The notes under the pieces: generated by a model
The model's database searches: none
The model's input: the letters and a program-made list of their open reading frames with translations, nothing else
Told to the model about the DNA's origin: nothing
Program-made: the position numbers and the translations under genes
Assembly: GCA_023412805.1 (NCBI GenBank)
Contig: JAEZRM010000008.1
Location: 19,666 to 83,665, forward strand
Length of the DNA: 64,000 nt
Direction: 5' to 3'
From: Pseudomonadota bacterium
GTDB lineage: Bacteria > Pseudomonadota > Alphaproteobacteria > Rhizobiales > Hyphomicrobiaceae
In this document: positions 35,917 through 44,144 of the stretch, piece by piece
How positions within the stretch are numbered: position 1 is the first letter of the stretch
Layout of the letters: every line of letters starts with the position of its first letter

Positions 35917-36792
35917 TCAGACTTTCTTACGCCCGAGCGCGCCGAAGAGGCCCTCGGGTCTCAGCAGCAGCACCAGCAGCAGAATGATGTAGGGCGCGAC
36001 GTCCTTCCAACCCTGGGGCAGATAGAAACCTGCCATGGTCTCGACGACGCCGATGATGAGACCGCCGACGAGCGCACCTGGAATGGAGCCGAAGCCGCCG
36101 AGCACCGCCGCCGGAAAGGCTTTGAGGCCGAGTGCCAGCCCGACATTCGAATGCACGAATGTGATAGGCGCCAACAGCACGCCGGCGACGCCAGCCACCA
36201 TCGCGCTGATCGCCCACACCAGCGACACCACTCGCTTGACCGGAATGCCCATGTAGTAGGCTGCGAGCATGTTCTCCGACGTCGCGCGCATGGCCGTGCC
36301 GAGGCGCGTGCGGTTGAAGAAAAGGTAGAGCACCGCGATCAGGATGACCGTGACGACGATCACCGAGAGCTTGTCGTAGGCGAGCACGAGGTCGCCGATC
36401 TTGAGCACACCTTCCGAGAAGGGCGCCTCGATCTTGAGGTCGTCCGTGCCCCAGATCATGCCGGCGAGCGAGCGCAGCAGAAAGCCGAGCCCGATCGTGA
36501 CCATGATAACCGAGAAAAGCGGAAAACCGAGGATCGGGCGGACCACGAACCGCTCGATGGTCATGCCGACGAGACCCATCGTCAGCACGGCCAGCAGGAA
36601 GCCGAGCCAGTAGTTGAGGCCGACGATGGTGATGTAGGTGTAGGCGACGAAACCGCCGAGCATCATCAGATCGCCCTGGGCGAAGTTGATGACCTCAGTC
36701 GCCTTGTAGATCAGAACGAATCCAAGTGCGATCAGCCCGTAGATACAGCCCAATGCAAGACCGCTCACGAGCTGCTGAAGAAAATCCAGCAT
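35917..36792 (-). CDS. livH: LivH-type ABC transporter permease
   Basis: A 291-residue permease with about eight helices, the LivH motif YKATEVINFAQGDLMMLGGFVAY at about residues 29-51 and the coupling loop NRTRLGTAMRATSENMLAAYYMGI. GGGAGGAAG before the ATG supports the start. It is the first gene of the seven-gene minus-strand operon. Its promoter must lie in the 235 bases shared with the divergent methyltransferase gene; none stands out. Confidence 0.92.
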   Translation of the reverse strand: MLDFLQQLVSGLALGCIYGLIALGFVLIYKATEVINFAQGDLMMLGGFVAYTYITIVGLNYWLGFLLAVLTMGLVGMTIERFVVRPILGFPLFSVIMVTIGLGFLLRSLAGMIWGTDDLKIEAPFSEGVLKIGDLVLAYDKLSVIVVTVILIAVLYLFFNRTRLGTAMRATSENMLAAYYMGIPVKRVVSLVWAISAMVAGVAGVLLAPITFVHSNVGLALGLKAFPAAVLGGFGSIPGALVGGLIIGVVETMAGFYLPQGWKDVAPYIILLLVLLLRPEGLFGALGRKKV

Positions 36793-37027
36793 GCCGGCGC
36801 TTCCTCCCGGACACCCAACGCAGCGGCTCTACGGCGGCCGCCTTTACCCGTCGGATGTCAGCGCACCGATCATTGCGGAAGCTTTCAATGCCTGTCAACG
36901 CACTCCATGGGCGATTTCCGTGTTGGCCCAAGCCGGGAAGTGCCGTTGCGTCGGCGGCCTCGGCGCGCTAGAGCAATTCCAGTCAACGGCCGGGGGCCTC
37001 GGCTCCCGTGGGGCAAATTGGAACTGA

Positions 37028-37696
37028 ATGATGATCGATCACGCCACGCAGCGCCTCAACATGGTCGAATCCCAAGTCCGCCCCAGCGACGTGACGGACC
37101 GACGGATCACTCGCGCCATGCGCGAGATCCCGCGGGAGGCCTTCGTGCCGGGGCCGCTGAAATCGATCGCTTACGCCGATGAACCTTTGAAGATCTCGGA
37201 TACCGCGCACAACCAGCGCTATATCCTCGCGCCGCGCCTGCTCGCGAAGCTCGTTCAGCTCCTTGAGATCGAGCCCGATGGGATGGTGCTGGATGTAGGG
37301 CCGGCCACGGGCTATTCGACCGCCCTGCTGGCCCGCCTGGGACAGGTCGTCGTGGCCCTCGAAGAGGACGCCCGTCTTGCCGAGCGGATGCAGGAAGTCC
37401 TGGCCAATCAGGGCGTCGACAATGCCGTCGTCATTTCGGGCAGCATGTCGGCAGGCGCCGCCGACGAAGGCCCATATGACGCGATCCTGATCAATGGCGC
37501 GGTCGTCGACGTGCCGACAGCGCTACTCGACCAGCTCAAGGATGGCGGGCGTTGCGTGGCGGTCAGCATCGACAACGGCGTTGGCCGCGCGACGGTCTGG
37601 CGTCGCCATGGCATGAGCTTCGACCGGCGGCCGGCTTTCGACGCCAGCGCCCCCTATCTGCCGGGCTTTGAACCTGCGGCCGGTTTCGTCTTCTGA
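37028..37696 (+). CDS. protein-L-isoaspartate O-methyltransferase family protein
   Basis: A 222-residue SAM-dependent methyltransferase of the PIMT (Pcm) family. The N-terminal phrase MVESQVRPSDVTDRRI and EIPREAFVPGPLKSIAYAD is typical of the alphaproteobacterial branch. SAM motif I is VLDVGPATGYSTALLARLG at about residues 87-105. Classical Pcm repairs isoaspartyl residues in damaged proteins; this branch is divergent and its activity is not settled. Two ATG codons in a row (37028 and 37031) are possible starts behind GGAACTGA. An intrinsic terminator follows its stop codon. Confidence 0.85.
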   Translation: MMIDHATQRLNMVESQVRPSDVTDRRITRAMREIPREAFVPGPLKSIAYADEPLKISDTAHNQRYILAPRLLAKLVQLLEIEPDGMVLDVGPATGYSTALLARLGQVVVALEEDARLAERMQEVLANQGVDNAVVISGSMSAGAADEGPYDAILINGAVVDVPTALLDQLKDGGRCVAVSIDNGVGRATVWRRHGMSFDRRPAFDASAPYLPGFEPAAGFVF

Positions 37697-37708
37697 TGAA
37701 GCGCATTC

Positions 37709-37732
37709 CCCGCGGACATCGCGGGCCCTTTT
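37709..37732 (+). terminator. intrinsic terminator after the PIMT-like gene
   Basis: A 6-bp stem CCCGCG (37709-37714) and CGCGGG (37720-37725) with a GACAT loop, followed by CCCTTTT. It lies 12 bases after the methyltransferase stop and just before the stop of the convergent AsmA-like gene. Confidence 0.6.
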
Positions 37733-37736
37733 CGAC

Positions 37737-39530
37737 CTAGGGCCGGCTTGCCGGCGTGACCGGGCCGGCTACCGGCGCCGGGCGATGCAGTGCTTCGTCC
37801 CGATGATCGAGCCTGATGGACGGCGCTGACCACGGCCCGCTCAGAACCAGCGCATCGCTCACCAGAGGCCGCAATACCGGGTCCGTCGTCCCGAACGAGA
37901 GTGCGAAGTCCATCGCCTGCGCCGTAAGGTCGATGCTGCCTCCCCCGGAGAACGTGTTCGTTCCCGATTTCGCATGAAGGATCGAGGCCTGCACGACGCC
38001 CTGCTGCACATCGAGCCGCAAACCGAGACTGTCGAGCCCCGTGGTCGATGTGCCGGCGGCCTGCCAGCCGCGCACGTCGCCCCGTTTTGCTGCCTGCGCC
38101 AGCGTCTTCAGATCCAGGCCCACGCGCGCACCGGCCCGCATATCGATCTGTGCCTTGCCGCCAAGGTTCGCGACCAGCTCTTGCGAGGTATCGCCCGTCG
38201 TCGTGAGGCTCATCGCAATATCGGCCCGCCCCTGGAGAGGATTGCGGCCGAGCGTACGCTGCAGCAGGCGCCCCGCCTCGACGCCCTCCAGCTTGCCGTT
38301 GATGCCATAGCGCGGATCACTGCTGGCACGCTCGACGATCACCTGGCCTTTGAATACCCCCTCCTCGATGGCGAGCTCCGCCACATCGGCGAGCAGCTTG
38401 CCATTCTTCAGCGTGACCGCGACGGCGCCCTGCCCCGCCTCGATGCCCGGAATGACGAGAGCATCCGAGGAGATGCGCAGATCCGCGTCCACATTATCCA
38501 GCAGCGAGGCAATGGCTGGCGGCCGCGTCGCGGCAAAGATCGGCGCCAGCAATGTGCGCTCGACCATGGTCGAGGCGATGTAGGGTTTCAGATTGAGCTG
38601 CTTGAAAGCAAGTGTGCCTTCGACGGCCGTGCGACTGCCCGTCCGCGTCACGCTGATCGCGCCCACGCCTTCGTTCCCGTCCAGCGTCAGCGTGGATTGC
38701 GAGAACGCCATGACGCCGCCGGTCCAGTCGAGAGCACCGCGCAGCCGCATGGCTTCGAGGTTGCCGGCACGCGGCGCCCCGATCCCGAGCCAGAGCGCGA
38801 TCTCCCTCAGACGAGGGCTGCTGACGTCGACGGCGCCGTTGAGGCGCAGGCCCTTGGCCTCGTCGAGCAAGCCATCGAACCGCGCCTCGAACAGAGCGCC
38901 GCTCAATGTTGCTTGAATGGGCCAGCGATGATCAGCCCCATCAGCAGCCCGCCGTGCAATCGTCGCGGATAGGCTGAGGCGCTGCCCGAGATAGGTGAGC
39001 TGACCGGATACGGTTGCCGAAGCACGCCGATGAGGCGTGATCTGCATTTCGACGTCGGTAAGAAGCTCCGGATCGGCATCGCCCGTCATCACCTTGATCA
39101 ATCCGCCCCGGATGATCAGGCTCTGGACATCCAGCGACGCAATGCGCGCCAGAAGCGGCTCCAGCGCGGCCACTACATCGCCCTGGCGGGGCGCACCGTT
39201 TGAGGCAATCTCGACGGATATGGTTGGCCCATCGAGAACCAAGCGGCGGGATCGCTCGACGCCCTTCAGGCCATCGTCCTCGACCTTGGCATCGGCGCTG
39301 TGAATAGCGGCGCTCTCGAGCACGAGGCGCGGCCTGGCCAGAAGCTGGACCGGCTCGGAAATCACGTAGCCGGCGCGCGGCGCGGCGTGGAGGCGGAACG
39401 GCGCGAGCATATCGCCTGGGGCGTGCATCCAGGAAAAGCCGCCATACCCGAGCGACGCGACCAGTGCCGTGCCGCCCAGCGCTATGGCCAGCCCGCTCTT
39501 TCCCCTCACCCGGCTAGCCGATTTCGTCAC
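37737..39530 (-). CDS. AsmA family outer-membrane-assembly-type protein
   Basis: A protein of about 600 residues with one N-terminal signal anchor (SGLAIALGGTALVASLGYGG) and a long periplasmic part rich in beta strands. The C-terminal region holds the AsmA_2 pattern: LLADVAELAIEEGVFKGQV, GKLEGVEAGRLLQRTLGRNPLQGRADIAMSLTTTGDTS and QGVVQASILHAKSGTNTFSGGGSIDL. AsmA-like proteins are thought to bridge the envelope and move phospholipid. The start is uncertain: I give the GTG at 39528-39530, which sets the anchor near the N terminus, but the frame is open to a TTG at 39602. The Pro-rich C terminus is probably disordered. Confidence 0.78.
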   Translation of the reverse strand: MTKSASRVRGKSGLAIALGGTALVASLGYGGFSWMHAPGDMLAPFRLHAAPRAGYVISEPVQLLARPRLVLESAAIHSADAKVEDDGLKGVERSRRLVLDGPTISVEIASNGAPRQGDVVAALEPLLARIASLDVQSLIIRGGLIKVMTGDADPELLTDVEMQITPHRRASATVSGQLTYLGQRLSLSATIARRAADGADHRWPIQATLSGALFEARFDGLLDEAKGLRLNGAVDVSSPRLREIALWLGIGAPRAGNLEAMRLRGALDWTGGVMAFSQSTLTLDGNEGVGAISVTRTGSRTAVEGTLAFKQLNLKPYIASTMVERTLLAPIFAATRPPAIASLLDNVDADLRISSDALVIPGIEAGQGAVAVTLKNGKLLADVAELAIEEGVFKGQVIVERASSDPRYGINGKLEGVEAGRLLQRTLGRNPLQGRADIAMSLTTTGDTSQELVANLGGKAQIDMRAGARVGLDLKTLAQAAKRGDVRGWQAAGTSTTGLDSLGLRLDVQQGVVQASILHAKSGTNTFSGGGSIDLTAQAMDFALSFGTTDPVLRPLVSDALVLSGPWSAPSIRLDHRDEALHRPAPVAGPVTPASRP

Positions 39531-39798
39531 TGTGGACAGTATCCCATCGCCCGCAAGCCACCGCCCGGCACTGGCGCGAAATGCGCCAGCCTGGAGCACC
39601 AATGATCCGCTCCCGCTTGCCCCGTCTGCATGATCGCGAGGGCGCTGCCGGCATGTGGCCTCTCCGAACCGTCTTAGCGGTGCCCTCGGAATGCGGCAAG
39701 CTCGGACACGATTGTGGCCAGGGCGCGTCAGCCAACCACTTGTCGAACAATAACCTTCAGGCTAGGCCTCATAAAGATTGAGGCGAAGGAGCGAAATG

Positions 39799-41772
39799 AT
39801 GTCGCAACCGCTGTGGCAGCCGAGCGAGACCGCGATCCGGAGTACCAACCTCGCGCGCTTTATGACCGATGCCGAAGCGTCTTGCGGCCACCGGCTCACG
39901 AACTACGAGGACCTCCAAGCATTCTCGCTCGCCGATCCGGGAGCCTTCTGGCGGCTCGTCTGGGACCGCTGTGGCATCAAGGGCGATCCCGGGCCCGCGC
40001 CCTATCTCGTCGATGGGGATAAAATGCCGGGTGCCCGCTTTTTCCCAAAGGGCACGCTCAATTTCGCCGAGAACCTGCTCGCGGGCGCGGACCGGGCGAC
40101 CGGGGATGCGCTCGTGTTCCGTGGCGAGGACAAGGTGAGCCGGCGCATGAGTTGGCCCGAGCTCAGCCAGCAAACGGCCCAGCTTCAAGGACTCCTGCGC
40201 CGCGCCGGCATCAAGGCCGGCGACCGGGTCGCGGCCATGCTGCCCAACGTGCCCGAGGCCATTATCGGTATGCTGGGCGCCAGCTCTCTCGGCGCCATCT
40301 GCTCGTCATGCTCGCCGGATTTCGGCGTGCAGGGCGTGCTCGACCGCTTCGGCCAGATCGAGCCCCGCATCCTCATCACGTGCGACGGCTACTGGTACGC
40401 CGGCAAGCAGATCGACGTCGCCGAGAAGGTTGCCGAAATCGCGAAGAAGCTGCCGAGCGTCGAGCAGATCATTATCGTCTCCTATCTCGGCAAGGCCGAT
40501 GCGCTCGTGCAGAGCCTCAAGGCGGCCGGCGGGAATGCAGCGACATGGGACAGCGCCGTGGTCGGCGCGCCTGTCGAGGCGATGACGTTCGAGCCCTTCC
40601 CGTTCAGCCACCCGCTCTACATTCTGTTCTCGTCGGGTACGACTGGCGTGCCGAAGTGCATCGTGCACTCGGCCGGCGGTACGCTCATCAAGCACCTGAG
40701 CGAACAGCAGCTCATGTGCGACTTCCGCCCCGGCGATCGCGTGATGTACTTCACGACGCTCGGCTGGATGATGTGGAACTGGCTCGTCTCTGGCCTCGCG
40801 AGCGGCGTCACGCTGCTGCTCTACGACGGATCACCCTTCCATCCCTCGGCTTCGGTGCTCTGGGACTACGCGCAGGATGAACGCTGCACGCATTTCGGCA
40901 CTTCCGCGAAATACATCGACGCGCTGAAGAAGGCCGAAGCGCGGCCGATGGACACGCATGATCTCTCGGCATTGCGCGTCATTCTCTCGACGGGCTCGGT
41001 GCTGGTGCCGGAGAGCTTCGACTACGTCTACGACGCCATAAAGAAGGACGTGCACCTGGGCTCCATGTCCGGCGGTACGGATATCGTCGGCTGTTTCGTC
41101 GGCGGCATTCCAGGCAAGCCCGTCTGGCGCGGCGAGATCCAAGGCCCGCAGATCGGCATGGGCGTCGCCGTCGTCGACGAGCTCGGCAATGTGCTGCCCA
41201 AAGGCAAGGGCGAACTCGTGTGCACCGTGCCGTTCCCCTCCATGCCGGTCGGCTTCTGGAATGATCCGGACGGCAAGAAGTACCGCGCCGCCTACTTCGA
41301 TCGCTTTCCCGGCCTCTGGCATCACGGCGACTTCGCCGAATGGACCGAGCATGGTGGCATGATCATTCATGGCCGCTCGGATGCGACGCTCAATCCGGGC
41401 GGCGTGCGCATTGGTACGGCGGAGATCTACCGGCAGGTCGAGCAGCTTCCCGAGATCAAGGAAGCCATCGTCATCGGTCAGGACTGGGATCACGACGTGC
41501 GCGTTGTCCTGTTCGTGATCACGCAGGACGGCGTGACGCTCGACGATGCCTTGCGCGACAAGATCAAGAAGCAGATCCGCGTTGGTGCTTCACCGCGGCA
41601 CGTGCCGGCGCGCATCGTGCAGGTCGCCGACATACCGCGCACGAAGTCGGGCAAGATCACGGAGCTCGCCGTGCGCGAGATCGTCCACGGTCGAGATGTG
41701 AAGAACAAGGAAGCGCTCGCCAATCCGGAAGCGCTGGACCTCTACAGAGGAATTCCGGAGTTGGCGGAATAA
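39799..41772 (+). CDS. acetoacetate-CoA ligase
   Basis: A 657-residue ANL-superfamily ligase of the acetoacetyl-CoA synthetase type, which activates acetoacetate with ATP and CoA in ketone-body or polyhydroxybutyrate use. Visible are the family N terminus PLWQPSETAIRSTNLARFM, the P-loop FSSGTTGVPKCIVHSAGG, the class phrase YFTTLGWMMWNWLVSGLASG and the A7/A8 region GRSDATLNPGGVRIGTAEIY; the acylated Lys is in RTKSGKITE. AAGGAG favours the second of two adjacent ATGs (39796, 39799). It is divergent from the AsmA-like gene. No ketothiolase is next to it. Confidence 0.93.
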   Translation: MSQPLWQPSETAIRSTNLARFMTDAEASCGHRLTNYEDLQAFSLADPGAFWRLVWDRCGIKGDPGPAPYLVDGDKMPGARFFPKGTLNFAENLLAGADRATGDALVFRGEDKVSRRMSWPELSQQTAQLQGLLRRAGIKAGDRVAAMLPNVPEAIIGMLGASSLGAICSSCSPDFGVQGVLDRFGQIEPRILITCDGYWYAGKQIDVAEKVAEIAKKLPSVEQIIIVSYLGKADALVQSLKAAGGNAATWDSAVVGAPVEAMTFEPFPFSHPLYILFSSGTTGVPKCIVHSAGGTLIKHLSEQQLMCDFRPGDRVMYFTTLGWMMWNWLVSGLASGVTLLLYDGSPFHPSASVLWDYAQDERCTHFGTSAKYIDALKKAEARPMDTHDLSALRVILSTGSVLVPESFDYVYDAIKKDVHLGSMSGGTDIVGCFVGGIPGKPVWRGEIQGPQIGMGVAVVDELGNVLPKGKGELVCTVPFPSMPVGFWNDPDGKKYRAAYFDRFPGLWHHGDFAEWTEHGGMIIHGRSDATLNPGGVRIGTAEIYRQVEQLPEIKEAIVIGQDWDHDVRVVLFVITQDGVTLDDALRDKIKKQIRVGASPRHVPARIVQVADIPRTKSGKITELAVREIVHGRDVKNKEALANPEALDLYRGIPELAE

Positions 41773-41779
41773 TTGCTTT

Positions 41780-41889
41780 CCCTCTCCCCGCTTGCGGGGA
41801 GAGGGTTAGGGTGAGGGGCGGCACAGTCGCCGGCGGTACCATGTGCCGCCCCTCATCCCGACCTTCTCCCCGTCAGAACGGGGAGAAGG
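41780..41889. repeat. dispersed composite palindrome, copy B
   Basis: About 110 bp. Left hairpin CCTCTCCCCG...CGGGGAGAGG, central inverted pair GTGAGGGGCGGCACA...TGTGCCGCCCCTCA-like, right hairpin CTTCTCCCCG...CGGGGAGAAG. It is in the opposite orientation to copy A. It fills the space between two convergent stop codons (acetoacetate-CoA ligase and MFS transporter). Confidence 0.88.
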
Positions 41890-41901
41890 AGAAAAAGCGC
41901 T

Positions 41902-43125
41902 TCACCGAACCGGCGTCTCTCTCTGCGGCAACAGCATCACCGCCCCGGCAATGACGGCGAGCACGGCGATCGCACCGTACGCAGCGAGATAGCTGCCGGT
42001 CGCCGTGATCGCGACGCTGCCGAGCGACGGCATCACGAGCACGCCGAAAAACATGGCCGCCGAGCCGAGCCCCGTCGCCTCCGTCCGCTGCGCACCACCG
42101 AGACGTGCATACTCGGCATAGGCGAGGCCCGTGTAACCGCTCGCCGTGGCACCGGCGACGGCCGCGACAGCCATGATCGCCCACACCGGCCATCCAGGCG
42201 CGAAATTGCCCGCGAGCAGCGCCGCTGCGGCCATGATGAAACCCTGCACGCCGAGCACGATGCGCGCCGGGATGAACTTGTCCGCCAGCCATCCGAAAAT
42301 GGGCCGCGAGATCACGCCTGCAAGCTGATAGGTCGCAAGAGCCCAGCCTGCCGTTACGAGGTCGAGCCCCGTGCGGCTCGTGACGTGCACGGTCATGAAA
42401 GCGACGAAGGCGAGTTGCGCACCCGAATAGACGAAGCTCGCGAGCGTCAGCCGCTGCATGGCGCTGTCGCCGCGCAGAAGTCCGAACGAGCGCACCAGCA
42501 CGGCTTTGGAGCTGGAAGGAACGGGCGCTGGCGTGCCATCCCAGGCGCGGCGCGGGATCTCCAGCAGCAAAATGAGCGCGATGATCGGAATGGCCTGCAG
42601 AAGCAGCCCGGCTTTCCATCCGATGGCCAGCGCTATGGGCGGCATCAGGGTCGCAGCTAGTACGCCAGCCAGCGGCACGCCGATCTGGCGTGTCGAAAGC
42701 ACCATATTGAGGATCGAAGGCGGCGTGCGCGGCACGAGCAGATGCGTGCTGACCGGCGCCGTCACGCCATAAGCAACGCCGAGGATGAGAGCGCCGAGCG
42801 CAACGCTTGCCGCCGTCCCCTGCGCGCACACGACAACGAGGCCGAGAGCGCATAAAAGAACGAACTGTGCCGTCCTCACAGCGCCGTAGCGCGCGATGAA
42901 ACCGGCGGCGAGCAGTGACGATATGATGCCGACGCCATAGACGACCGACACGAACATGCCGATCAGCGCGCCATCGACGCCGATGTCGCGGGCCACCATT
43001 GGCGCGAGTGCCGGGATGGAGTACGCCGCCATGGTCGCGAGCGTCTGCATGGCCATGGTCGCCAGCAGCGGCCAGAGGGGGAAGGTGGTCGGCACGCTCT
43101 CAGGTGTTGGCGGGCGCTCGGCCAT
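41902..43125 (-). CDS. MFS transporter
   Basis: A 407-residue major facilitator with about twelve helices in two halves. The second helix pair has the loop ARYGAVRTAQ in place of the classical GRLADRxGRK motif A, and GWLADKFIPARIVLG between helices 8 and 9 is a clear motif-A copy. No substrate motif is recognised; the closest impression is a CynX/NarK-like or sugar-acid group. Its gene is downstream of, and may be read with, the SDR gene 49 bases... in fact the SDR gene reads toward it on the same strand. A composite repeat follows its stop. Confidence 0.82.
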   Translation of the reverse strand: MAERPPTPESVPTTFPLWPLLATMAMQTLATMAAYSIPALAPMVARDIGVDGALIGMFVSVVYGVGIISSLLAAGFIARYGAVRTAQFVLLCALGLVVVCAQGTAASVALGALILGVAYGVTAPVSTHLLVPRTPPSILNMVLSTRQIGVPLAGVLAATLMPPIALAIGWKAGLLLQAIPIIALILLLEIPRRAWDGTPAPVPSSSKAVLVRSFGLLRGDSAMQRLTLASFVYSGAQLAFVAFMTVHVTSRTGLDLVTAGWALATYQLAGVISRPIFGWLADKFIPARIVLGVQGFIMAAAALLAGNFAPGWPVWAIMAVAAVAGATASGYTGLAYAEYARLGGAQRTEATGLGSAAMFFGVLVMPSLGSVAITATGSYLAAYGAIAVLAVIAGAVMLLPQRETPVR

Positions 43126-43174
43126 CAGCGGCTGCTATCCTGCTTGCGGATCGAGCCGCCAATGACCTTCGAGA

Positions 43175-43945
43175 TCATGCCGCCGCGTAGCAGCCATCGA
43201 CGTTGTAAGCGGCGCCGCTCACGTAATTCGCGCGATCCGAGCACAGCCATACGACCATCTCGGCGATATCCTCCGGCGTGCCGAGACGGCCGAACGGAAT
43301 GCGCCCCATGATCTGGTCGCCCTTGCGCTCCATGGGCTCACGCGTCATTTCGGTAACGATATAGCCCGGGCAAACTGCATTCACGCGAATGCCCCTCGTT
43401 GCGTATTCAAGCGCTGCCGTCTTGGTCAGGCCGATGACACCGTGCTTCGCTGCGACATACGCCGAGGACGTCTCCAAGCCGACGAGGCCCGCAATCGACG
43501 CCGTATTGACGATCGCACCCCCCTTGCCGTCCGCCAGCATGGCGTTGATCTCGTCGCGCATGCAGAGCCACACGCTCTTGAGATTGATCTCGATCATGCG
43601 GTCGAAGGCCTGCTCTGGCCAGTCGGCCGTGTGCTTGCCTTGCGCGCCGACCGCACCGCCGGCAATGCCGGCGTTGTTGAAGGCGCAGTCGATGCGGCCG
43701 TAGGCATTCACGACCGTATCGACCCACGATTTGACCATCTCGGCCTTGGTCACGTCCCCGCTGACCGAGACGGCCTGACCGCCGCCGGCGTTGATCATCG
43801 CGACAGTCTCCTGGGCGCCTTCGGCCAGCAGGTCCGACACGACCACCCGCGCCCCCTCGCGCGCGAACGCGAGCGCCGCAGCACGGCCGATACCGCGCGC
43901 GCCACCCGTGATGAGTGCCGCCTTGCCTTCGAGCAATCCAGCCAT
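43175..43945 (-). CDS. SDR family oxidoreductase
   Basis: A 256-residue classical short-chain dehydrogenase/reductase. TGGARGIGRAAALAF is the nucleotide motif (residues 14-28), Asp in SDLLAEG suggests NAD(H) over NADP(H), NNAG is near 90, and the catalytic Ser, Tyr and Lys are in NTASIAG and SAYVAAKHG. The C-terminal NYVSGAAYNVDGCYAA is typical. GGAGGAAG precedes the ATG. It reduces or oxidises a secondary alcohol/ketone pair, substrate unknown. The MFS gene starts 49 bases downstream on the same strand. Two long palindromes separate it from nspC upstream. Confidence 0.87.
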   Translation of the reverse strand: MAGLLEGKAALITGGARGIGRAAALAFAREGARVVVSDLLAEGAQETVAMINAGGGQAVSVSGDVTKAEMVKSWVDTVVNAYGRIDCAFNNAGIAGGAVGAQGKHTADWPEQAFDRMIEINLKSVWLCMRDEINAMLADGKGGAIVNTASIAGLVGLETSSAYVAAKHGVIGLTKTAALEYATRGIRVNAVCPGYIVTEMTREPMERKGDQIMGRIPFGRLGTPEDIAEMVVWLCSDRANYVSGAAYNVDGCYAAA

Positions 43946-43978
43946 GGCTTCCTCCGCGTTTATCTTTCGTTGGCTTCG

Positions 43979-44055
43979 CTAAAGCGTCGGATCTTGAATG
44001 CGACCTACGCCCGGCCCGACTTGGACGTCGCATTTAAGGTCCAAAGACGCTTTAG
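43979..44055. repeat. palindromic repeat with CTAAAGC ends (first of two)
   Basis: Imperfect inverted repeat of about 26-29 bp arms: left CTAAAGCGTCGGATCTTGAA (43979 on), right ending CAAAGACGCTTTAG (to 44055). The arm ends are CTAAAGCGTC. It is followed 12 bases later by a second palindrome with the same CTAAAGC termini and a related interior (TTTGGACCTTAAATGC against TTTGGACTTGAAATTC). Confidence 0.7.
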
Positions 44056-44067
44056 GATCAAAATATT

Positions 44068-44144
44068 CTAAAGCAACTTTGGACTTGAAATTCACACACC
44101 CATCCAGTCGCGACGTGAGGTGAATTTCAAGTCCGTTGCTTTAG
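44068..44144. repeat. palindromic repeat with CTAAAGC ends (second of two)
   Basis: Left arm CTAAAGCAACTTTGGACTTG (44068 on), right arm ending AAGTCCGTTGCTTTAG (to 44144); the arms match over 25 bp apart from a 3-base TTT insertion. The right end overlaps the nspC stop codon: TAA of nspC is the CTAAAGC terminus read on the minus strand. Probably a small mobile palindromic element inserted at the gene end. Confidence 0.75.

Noticed and set aside
35542..37182. 546-codon plus-strand open frame across livM and livH
   Set aside because: Low-complexity Asp/Glu/Arg/His chain, antisense to two clear permease genes.
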